Under the pieces are notes generated by a model. It was not told the DNA's origin and did not search any database. It worked only from the letters and a program-made list of their open reading frames with translations. Shown here one piece after another: positions 1-10,259 of a stretch of DNA of 10,334 nucleotides. Source of the DNA: Dunaliella salina (Eukaryota; Chlorophyta; Chlorophyceae; Chlamydomonadales; Dunaliellaceae); assembly GCA_002284615.2 (NCBI GenBank), contig MU069726.1, positions 260,676 to 271,009 on the forward strand, read 5' to 3'. Numbering within the stretch: the first letter of the stretch is position 1; each line of letters begins with the position of its first letter. Made by a program: the position numbers and the translations under genes.

Positions 1-64
<64 letters not shown>
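1..64. repeat. (CA)n microsatellite, cut by the window edge
   Basis: Perfect CA dinucleotides to 64, followed by a degenerate GA/CA-rich stretch to about 98. It lies downstream of the predicted stop codon, so the transcript strand would be (UG)n if the 3' UTR reaches it. Confidence 0.98.
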
Positions 65-66
<2 letters not shown>

Positions 67-174
67 AGAGAGACACACACGCACCTGCACACACACAATC
101 AACTGACACAATTAACTAACCCATGCAGGCCAAACAAGAGAAGGAGTGACGATGGTCACAAGCGCCCTAGGTGA

Positions 175-356
175 TCATACCTCAGCACTGTTCTGTATGA
201 TTGTTGCAGGGGCGCGGGCAGCTGCGGGCGTGGTCGACGGGGGTGCATGAGACAAGCGTTGCCTCTTGGCTTGGCCAGAGTCATCATCTTGGCTGTCCTC
301 TGTGGGTGCTCCTGCCTGACCTGCCCCATTTGCAGCGCTGGTTTCCTTTGTCTTGC
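175..356 (-). CDS. Exon 6: C-terminal charged and Ala/Pro-rich tail, stop codon
   Basis: The acceptor is GGCTTTTTGTGCAG ending at 357. The first bases GC complete the Gly codon from exon 5, giving ...FVSKA-G-KTKETSAANG. The exon continues with AGAPTEDSQDDDSGQAKRQR, an acidic stretch followed by a basic patch that could act as a nuclear signal, then an Ala/Pro/Thr-rich segment and ...IIQNSAEV before TGA at 175-177. A donor-like GAG|GTATGA at 181/180 overlaps the stop, so a further exon beyond the window cannot be excluded. A second acceptor at 480 is in the same frame and would add 41 residues. No green-algal TGTAA polyadenylation signal is seen before the window ends. Confidence 0.55.
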
Positions 357-2471
357 CTGCACAAAAAGCCACCCAAAGGACCCCTTCAACTTCACCTCCC
401 TGTTGTCCTGAAAAGCTGTCCTGTGTGGGTGCGCCTGCTTGACCTGCACCATCTGAAGCGCTGCTTTCCTTTGTCTTGCCTGCACACACAAGAAGCAAGG
501 TAACATGCTTATTCTCTGTCTTCAGCTGTCCTCTGTGGCTGCGCTTGCCTGACCTGGCCCGTTCACAGAGCTGCTTTCCTATGTTATGCTTGCACACACA
601 GCCGCCCAAGTGACCAATGTGTATGTTTCACTTCATCTGAGGTATTTAGATGTGCTGTCTGTGGCTAGCAGTCAGTCGTTTTGACTGGAGGCCTTCTTTG
701 CTGCTGTAACCTGTCATCTGTGGGTGCGCCCGCCTGACCTGCTCCATCAGCAGCGCTGCTTTCCTTTGTCTTGGCTGCACAAAAAGCCACCCAAAGGAAC
801 CCTTCAACTTTGTCTCCCTGGTGTCCTGAAAAGCTGTCCTGTGTGGGTGCGCCTGCCTGATTTGCACCATCTGCAGCGCTGCTTTCCTTTGTCTTGCCTG
901 CACACACAAGAAGCAAGGTAACATACTTATTCTCTGTCTTCAGCTGTCCTCTGTGGCTGCGCTTGCCTGACCTGGCCCGTTCACAGAGCTGCTTTCCTAT
1001 GTTATGCTTGCACACACAGCCGCCCAAGTGACCAATGTGTATGTTTCACTTCATCTGAGGTATTTAGATGTGCTGTCTGTGGCTAGCAGTCAGTCGTTTT
1101 GACTGGAGGCCTTCTTTGCTGCTGTAACCTGTCATCTGTGGGTGCACCCGCCTGACCTGCTCCATCAGCAGCGCTGCTTTCCTTTGTCTTGCCTGCACAA
1201 AAAGCCACCCAAAGGACCCCTTCAACTTCATCTCCCTGGTGTCCTGAAAAGCTGTCCTGTGTGGGTGCGCCTGCTTGACCTGCACCATCTGAAGCGCTGC
1301 TTTCCTTTGTCTTGCCTGCACACAAAGCCACCTAAACTACAGACGCATCTTGCTAACTGTGTGCCTTCAGCAAAGCTGTCCACTTGAGGTGCTCAACTTG
1401 ACCCGTCCCATCTACAGTGCTCCTCTCCTTTGTCTTGCCTGCAACCAAAGGACTAACGCAACTCGCTCCATTCATTTGCTCCTTTCATCTTAAAAAAAAA
1501 AAAAACTGTTTGGGATTGCTTTCCTCTGTCTTGACTTTGAGTAATGCCAACGACTGATCTTGCTTTCTCTTTGCCTCCAAGTTTGTGATTGTCCTTTTTT
1601 GCATGGACTGTGAAGTTGCAAGGTGAAGCCATTCTGACGCGACATCAGAAACTTTTACGGGTGTGGCAAAGATTTTGTGGATAAGGCAGAGATTACATGG
1701 GTAAAATGTGTGTATGATGTGGATGTAGCAGCAATAATCCAGCAATGGGATGTGATGCTGGTATGAGGATGTCATGCGGACAGTGTGGATGCAAAGGTCA
1801 TGCCGCCGTTAGAATCCTGCATTAATGCGATGCTGTGTGAATGCCATGCAGACCGCGTGGATGCCAGCGTCATGTCGGCATGGTGCACTGCATTAATGTG
1901 TTTTATGGCGCCGCTATATGGATGTCATGCAGGTGATGTGGATGCCAAGGTCATGTGGACATGGTGCACTGCATTCATTAAGTGTGGATGCAAAGCCGCT
2001 TTGCGGATGCCTTGCAGACCATGGATAGGATGCTGTTCCGTAGATGTCATGCAAACAGTGTGGATGCCAAGGTCATGTGGACATGTTGCACTGCATCCAT
2101 AAAATGTGGAGGCAAAGCCGCTTTGCGGATGCCTTACAGACCATGGATAGGATGCTGTTCCGCAGATGTCATGCAGACCGTGTGGATGCCAAGGTCATGT
2201 GGACATGACGCCCTGCACAAATGTGGATACGCAGCTTTGTGGGGTGTCATGTAGACCGTGTGAATGCCCAGGTCATGTCGACTTGGCGCCATGCAAAAGC
2301 TTGCCTCCTAGGAACGCCAAGTTTTTGCACTGCCCTCTGAAGTCTGGTTGCACAGGAGCAGCACACTTGCAGTGCCGGAATTCAGACGAGTATGCATGGT
2401 GCACCCTGTAATGCCTCGCCTTGCACAAGCCTCAACTTTTTGACTGCCCTCTGTGAGCTGTCTACAAAGGT

Positions 2472-2561
<90 letters not shown>

Positions 2562-5500
2562 ATGCCACTGCTCACGCTCATGTGCACAGAGTGCTGCTTT
2601 TGTGCAATCCCCTGCAAGCTCAGTTGCAGGATTTACTTACTTTAAAGATGAAAAGGGCATGTCTGCTTTATAAAAAGAAGCTTATCATGCTTGTCTCCGG
2701 TATGAAGGACCAGGTAGAACACAAAGGGTATGTGCAGCCAGATACACCCACCAGTGCCTCAAACACAAATTGGGCAGTCTATGAAGGCGCTGCTCACACG
2801 CTTGTGAAGCAAACTCCAATGCACAGGCTCCTCTGCGAACAGAAGAACAAGTTTCCTACTCACCTGCTTTTGACACAAACTTGATAGCACCCGCTCCCAC
2901 AGGCAGTGGTGCCTTTGGCCCCTGCTCTTCTCCCAGTTGCAACTGCTCTTGAGGACTCAACATGGAGCGCGCACTGCTCACGGCCTGCGCAAGAATTGAA
3001 TTTGATCTGACTCAGCAGAAAGCACGCATGCTTGCAGCCCGAGCAGGTTTGTAGAATCCGGACTTCAGAACTTCCTGCAACATGTGTACGTGACAGGAAC
3101 TTCATGTGAAAAAATTGCATGTGTGTATGTATGTACTTCACATGTGTACGTGACAGTTGCTTGCACTCGGAAAGGCAATACTTGCTCATAGCCTCTGTGA
3201 GCATGGAGCACAGGTAGCCTGAGTTGGAAAGAAACACATGGCAACACAAGCATTTCAGCGCTGCCTACACGTAGTCATATAAATCCAGGAACCAGGCTTT
3301 CATTGGCACTCAGGAGGGCAATTTGTGTGTCAGGGGCAAGGTGAGGAATTCTGAGTTCGCTGTCAAAAAAATTGGTGGCAATCACTCCTTGCAAATTGGC
3401 ACAGCCTGTGTGAGCATGGATCACAGGTAGCCTGTTTTGGGAAAAAACACATAGCAGCACAAGCACTTCAGAGCTGCCTACACTTGGTCATATAAATCCA
3501 GAAGAAGGGCATTTATTGGCGCTCAGGTCAATTCTTGTGTCAGGGGCAAGGTGAGGGGTTTCAAGTGCGCTGTGAAGGAACTGGTGGCAACCAGGAGTCT
3601 TCCTTGCAAATTGGCACGCCTACATTTCAGGGATCATCCTTTAGCTTTACTTACTTTGTGTTGTTACAAAGGCATGGAGAATGGGCCATGCCCCTCTCTG
3701 AAAATGTTCTGTCTCCGGGAAAACCCCCTGACTACTCTTCCTTGGTCCCAGCAAGGGGAGCAGCAGCAGCAGCAGCAACACCACCACCACCACCACCACC
3801 ACCACCACTATCGACCCCATAAACACGAGTGACAACGGCATTGGAGGGTGCTCCAGCAGCAGCAGCAAGTGCGCAAGCATCTCTCTGATAATCACAGAAG
3901 CTACGAGCATGGCAGCGGATGGCCATACTCCAGTTGATGTATGAGGAGGGGGGGCCATGCCAGGGAGCTCCCCCTTCTTTTGGAGAGACCTCATTTATCC
4001 CCAACTTCTACCTACAGACAGCCCAAATACAGGCAACAAACTCTTTGGACATGCCATATGGTTCTCAGAAGGAGTACCCTCAGTCGCCAAAACCTTGAAA
4101 AACTTATCAGAGAGTAGGCTCAGAGGTGGTTACAGAGCGCGAAGCCTCCTGGAGTAATATCCCGATAAAAGGTACCAAAAAACATCCAGAACTACGGAGA
4201 TTTATATGGATACCTATAACCGCTTGCAGAGGAGAAGTGCATGACATAGGTATCAATTCCTCCCACGCCCAGGCAGCTGTATGCATCTCTGCTCCAAGGC
4301 TCATTAGCTTGGATAATGACATTTACAGGCTAGTGCTTAAAAGCGATACTCAACCCCTTTTTCATGTACAAGAGCCCGTAGGCCTGACAGTCCTCTACCT
4401 TAAACTCTGGACGAGGTATTCAACCCAATTTTCAGTCTGGACTTGAACATTTCACCTGGACCTTTCAAGGATCATCAGAGTAAACCTTTCATGCAACGCA
4501 GACCTTTTGTACACAAAGCAGCACCCACCTTCTTGAGCTCCAATGCAGCAGCATGTGCATCCGCTGCACTCTGCTGTTCGCCTCCACCCACAGTGATGGA
4601 CTCCCCCATGTCGTACACAGTATACCTGCATGGAAACCGATTGTCCCACTAAGGTAAACTCCCCCAGGTCATTCTCAGCACAGAAACTGATTGCCCCACA
4701 GAGATGGACTCCCCAATTCCGCACACATGTACCTGCGTGAAAACCAATTGCCCCCATGTTAAATCAGTTGTTCTAAAGTGATGGACTCCACCATGTTGTA
4801 CACAGTATACCTGCATGGAAACCGATTGCCCCATTAAGGTAAACTCCCCCAGGTCATTCTCAGCATAGAAACTGATTGCCCCACAGAGATGGACTCCCCA
4901 ATCCTGCACACATACACCTGCGTGAAAACTGATTGCCCCATGTTCAAATCAGTTGTTCCAAAATGATGGACTCCCCCATATCGTACACAGTGTACCTGCA
5001 TGGAAACCGATTGTCCCACCAAGGTAAACTCCCCCAGGTCATTCTCAGCATAGAAACTGATTGCCCCACAGAGATGGACTCCCCAATTCCGCGCACATAC
5101 ACCTGCATGGAAAACGATTGCCCCATATTATGGACACCCCAATGTCATACACCATGCACTATCAGAGAAACCAATTGTTCCACAGTGATGGACCCCCCCA
5201 CTTTTTACATAGTGCACCTGCTGAGATTCCACTTGCCCCAAAGAGGTGGACCCCCCAATGTCATACACCATACCCCGGCAAAGAAAATCAATAGTTCCAA
5301 AGTGATGGACTCCCTCAGGTTGAACACAATAGTCTTGTACAGAAAACGTTTGGCATCATCATTTTTCACACTATGCACATGCAAAGGCGCGAATCAATTC
5401 TATCCACCTCTACCGATGCACAGGCCTACATTGCGTAGTAAATTGTGCGCCTGTATGGTCAGTGTTTCATTGTCACTTGTAACCCATGCTCCTGAACAGG

Positions 5501-8500
5501 TGCTGACAATCTTTTCCTTTGCGCTCCGGTATCTAAAAGACCCTTTGGACGTCATTACCTGGGTACAAACCAAGCACTTGAATATGTTGCACACTGTGCA
5601 ATTATACAGGTTCATCTGGTGTTGCTGCCACAAACAGACTTAGAGCAGTGCCAAGCGGCAGCTTCTCTGAGCTGCGCGGCAGCTTCATCAACATAGGCTG
5701 TTCCTTGTATGAGCATGCATCATTGTTAGGTATTTGTGAAGGGACGAAAAGCTTGTGAGAGCAAATGAGGCTGCCAAGTGTGCAGCGTCCCCTCCTCTGT
5801 GATCTCATTTTCATTTTGATGCCACAAAGAGGGGCTAGGAAGGCAGCATTGCAAATTTTTCATATGAGACCCTCACAAAGGCCAAAGGAGCTCAATATAT
5901 AATATATATACAAAGGCCAAAGGAGCTCAATATATATATATATATACAAAGCTCACTTAAGCCTCAATTGAACAATGCTAAACCTTCCTCTCACGACCAA
6001 GCACTTCAGCTCCACCACACCCCCTCATGGAGATGTTACTGAACCTCCGCCCCTCACCCTAATTTGGATGTTACCAAATTTCCGCCACCCATCCAAGCTC
6101 CAGGGCCACGTAAGCCCTGTCCCTCACCCTTACTTCAATTTCACACACAACGCAGGCGGGCAAGAAAAGTACTGAAGGCCACGTCAATTTTTTGGGTGAA
6201 GCCCCCCTGACCCACCCAACACCCTCATAACCCCACTTCCAGTGACCCAATCCAGGCATGAAAATGGGTACCGGTCTGCTCCTCTATTAATTCTACATCC
6301 ATCTGCTTACTGGGTGAAATGGAAGACCTCGTTGCAGCAGAGACATTGAGCAAATACTGAGCAACAGACGCCCATATATACCTGCTGTTACAGGCACCCA
6401 CAACTGGTGTGTGAACTCACACATTGCCCTCCTGACTTCACCATGCAATAACACATCATGCATCCTCACAATTCTGGATGTTTCGATTAGTTGCATACGT
6501 TCCCCTCTGCACATGTTCCCCTCTGCACCCCCTGCTGCCCACACCCTTGCGCGCATGGTTCTGACTCCCATCCGTGCGCACAGACCCAACATTTTACCCA
6601 ATTTGCACCAAGAAGATGCCAATCGACAGCCTGGAGCCGACATAGGGACGGACCCAAAAAGTCCTCCCCAAAAAGACCTCCCCCAGTCCGCCCACCACCC
6701 CCCACCTCCTCCAATTGAACCTCCATATACACCAACTGAGCCCTCAACATGAGGAACGTCTTGCCTCCTAATGCCTCCCGCATAATGGTTAAAATGAAGA
6801 ACACACAAGTAATGTTACACAAAAATGTTTGCATAATCAACACGCTGTACAGTGGTGCGAGCCTGGTGTGGTCTCCTCGGATTGCATCCTCGAAAGGGAC
6901 GTGGGGGGCGTGGGTTCAAATCTGTGGAGGTTCGATAAGGCGGGCCCAGTGACGGGTGCTAAGGTCATTCCTCCCGTGATGCTTGGGGGCTTGTCCCGCA
7001 TGCGTAGCTTTTCCTTTTCCTCTGCATAATGTCGCACACAAGCTCTGTCTTTGCCCTGCTGTGGAGTTTCAAGCATCCCTGCCTCCACTGACGCTTACTT
7101 ACACTCTGGATCAGTACCTGCTGCTCGAAGTGCTGGCTTTTGCACAAAAGCCAGGGCCATCTGCCCAGGCATAAACTGCTACCTTGATTCCGTTGCTGGG
7201 GGAAAGCTGCACAAGACCTCCACGGCTGGCTCTGGGTCGTCCCCACCTCCCAAACCTCGATGTGTGCCTCCATCATGTTTTTGCAGTGTCCCCCGGCAAA
7301 ATCTCGCAGCATCATTGAGCGGACTGAGGGCAGCTTCAGTCCAGAAGCGCTGGTTCTTGTTGTGCTGGAAAGCTTGGAAATGCACATCTGCCAAATTGGT
7401 TGCACAGGCCTCAGGCAACACATACCGTACCGCTACGTGACCATTACGCATTATATATCTTTTTTCAAGGGGTGCGTAATGCGTATTGCGTAATGGAGTT
7501 GTTCAGGGGGGTGCGTAAAGGTGCGTAAAGGTGCGGAAAGGTGCGTGAAGGTGTGTAAAGGTGCGTAATGGTGCGTGAAAAAATTCTTTGAGCAGGGAAG
7601 CGTATTGACGCGTAATGGAGAAATTTAATTGCTGAAAAAAGGGGGGTGCGAACTGGTCACGGACTTGTACGGTAGTGCCTCCACGTGCTAGCAATTCAGC
7701 AAGTCTCAATCCTAGGTCATAACGAGGTGTTTCGTATGCTTGGGTCGCACAAGGACACATACAGGGATGAGAAGCCAACGAGCCTGTTTGAGGGGTTATA
7801 CATTGGGGAAGACTCGATCGCTGCCAAAGTATCCACTTTCTGGGAACTCCACACTCAGCAGACTTGACGCAGACAAACCCTGGCTTTTACGAATATAGCT
7901 GCATGGGCCGTCCCTGCCACATCAACACACCTGGACCCCCAACTTTAGCACTCACCGCTCCGGGTGCTTAACACGGTCCGGGACATACCTGGCTTCTGCT
8001 ACTCCAGCTGCTCATGCCCTCTCTGCCACACTAACACACCTGGACCCCTTTCAACTTTGGCACTTACCTCTCAGGCTCTTGACATGGTCTCACACGCATG
8101 CCCTCCCTGCCAAACCAACACACCTGGACCCCCAACATTGGTACTCACCGCTCGGGGTGCTTGACATGGTCCGGGACAAACCCTGGCTTCTGCCAATCCA
8201 GCTGCACGCGCCCTCTGCGTCCCCTGCCCCCACCACCTCTTCGCCACCTGTCTTCAGAGCCTCCACCCCTAGGTTTATCACGCAGCAGGCTCTGGTGCCT
8301 CGGAGCAGGGGCGGCCATGGAACCTGCAGCAAAGGATGTGAGGATATGGCAGTGTGAGGCAGCATTGGCTGCAGTGTGAGGTCCACTCCACCACCTCTTT
8401 GCCACCTATCTTCAGAGCCTCTGCCCCTGGGATTATCATGCAGCAGGTTTTGGTTCCGTGGAGCAGGGGCGGCCATGGAACCTGCAGCGGAACCTGCAGC

Positions 8501-10192
8501 GGAACCTGCAGCGAAGGGTGCGAGGATATGGCAGTGTGAGGCAGCATTGGCTGCAGNGTGAGGTCCACTCCACCACCTCTTTGCCACCTATCTTCAGAGC
8601 CTCTGCCCCTGNGTTTATCANGCNGCNGGNNTNNGNNCTGTGGAGCAGGGGCGGCCATGGAACCTGCAGCGGAACCTGCAGCGGAACCTGCAGCGAAGGG
8701 TGCGAGGATATGGCAGTGTGAGGCAGCATTGGCTGCAGNGTGAGGTCCACTCCACCACCTCTTTGCCACCTATCTTCAAAGCCCCCGCCCCTGGGTGTAG
8801 CGCGCAGCAGGTTCTGGTGCCTTGGAGCAGGGACAGCCATTTAACCTGCGCAGTCCATGCCATCAGAGCCGTGCCGTCAGAACCATGCTGTCAGAACAGA
8901 AATGCAAGCGTTGTCCAACAGTAATGGCCATGAACCTGCACAGACTGTGCCGTCAGGACAGTAGTCCAAAAGTTGGTGTCCACAGCAATGGCCAGAATGG
9001 TGGTCCGAGAATAGTTGTCCAACAGAGATAGTCAGAATAGTAGTCCAAAAGTAGCCAGGAAATGTATGGAAATGGCAGCCTGAAGCAGCATTGGCTGCGG
9101 GATGAGAAACTGATGGCCGGCTGTGCTTGCTTTAACACGTCTCGCAACAAAAGGAACCAGAGAAGTCATGAACAAAAGGAATCCAGCAAACGCCTTACGC
9201 CTGTTCATGCCCTGGCATGATGAGCGCTGTCAGAATTTGATGCATGATCACGTATAGGAGACAAATTGGGGGGAGCATTGCAAACAAGTGCTTTCCTGCA
9301 ATGTGACAAAGTAGGCAAGCATGAAGCAGCGACGCCTGCTTTTGCCACTGCCCATGCACGTGCAGGAGCACTGAGAATCTTCATCGCAAAGGCAATCAAG
9401 TTGACAAGAATGAAGCAGCAATGTCCGCACCTGCTTTGTCCGCTGGCTGTGCACTTGCATAAGTACTGAGCACCTTCATCACAAAGGCAACCAAGTCAGG
9501 CAGGCATGAAGTAACGATGCCCGCACCTGCCTTGGCCACAGGCTGTACACAACTGCAGCATTTGAGCGCCTTCATCACAAAGACAACTAAGTAGGCAGGC
9601 ATGAAGTAGTGATGCCCACACATGCTTTGGACTGGCCATGCACTTGCAGAAGTACCTAAACTCCTTCACCACAAAGGCAACCAAGTAGGCAGGCATGAAG
9701 TAACGATGCCTTGGCCATGCACTTGCAACAGCATCTGAGCACCTTCACCAAAAAGACGACCAAGTAGGCAAGCATGTAGCAGCAATGTCCGCACCTGCTT
9801 TGGCCACTGGCCGTGCACTTGCAGCAGCACCTGAGCGAGCCCGGTCCTCCTCGACTTCCATACCCTCTGCAGCAACACCAAGCTCCTACAAGCAGAGGCC
9901 ATGACGCTGAACTGTATGCACAATGAGTGGTACATTGGAGGTGAAGCAGGGACCCTTCTTCAAACTGCACAATAGCAGTGATACAGGGTCGCCAAGGAAG
10001 CAACAGCTAGAGACCTTCAGGCTTCCAGTGCAGGAGAGCGCTCTAGGAATCGGCAAGGCCTTTAAAGGAAAATTCACTGAATGACTTAAGGACTCATTAA
10101 CGCTGCCAATCCACTGTATCATTCCGATCCTGAGACTCTTCAAATGTGAACATTTAGAGTAATTGCTGGCCCTGACCCTGTTAACAAGCTCC

Positions 10193-10259
<67 letters not shown>

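Noticed and set aside
293..1480. CRISPR-like array
   Set aside because: Units are long (over 100 bp), diverged and nested, with no constant short repeat or unique spacers, and the context is eukaryotic.
2582..2884. Plus-strand open frame with ordinary-looking amino acid use
   Set aside because: It overlaps the exon 5 donor on the other strand, has no recognised motif and no clear splice partners.
3274..3290. TATA box in CATATAAATCC (also near 3487)
   Set aside because: Both copies are part of the tandem duplication inside an intron, and no gene starts downstream on the plus strand.
3551..3832. Plus-strand Gln/His-run protein
   Set aside because: The runs are explained by a compound trinucleotide repeat, and the preceding sequence is part of the 213-bp duplication.
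4933..5643. 236-codon plus-strand open frame
   Set aside because: Its first half is the 185-bp array, whose period is not a multiple of three, so the repeated DNA is read in changing frames. The rest has no recognisable domain, and it overlaps intron sequence of a better-supported minus-strand gene.
6908..6923. Functional tRNA gene
   Set aside because: The T stem does not pair, and no acceptor or anticodon stem can be drawn.
6965..7423. 152-codon minus-strand open frame
   Set aside because: It lies inside intron 3, shows no known domain, and is not needed to keep phase between exons 3 and 4.
9396..10003. Minus-strand helical repeat protein with LVAFVMKVLS units
   Set aside because: Unit spacings of 89, 95, 94 and 79 break the frame. 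The similarity among units is explained by tandem copying of the exon 2 donor region.
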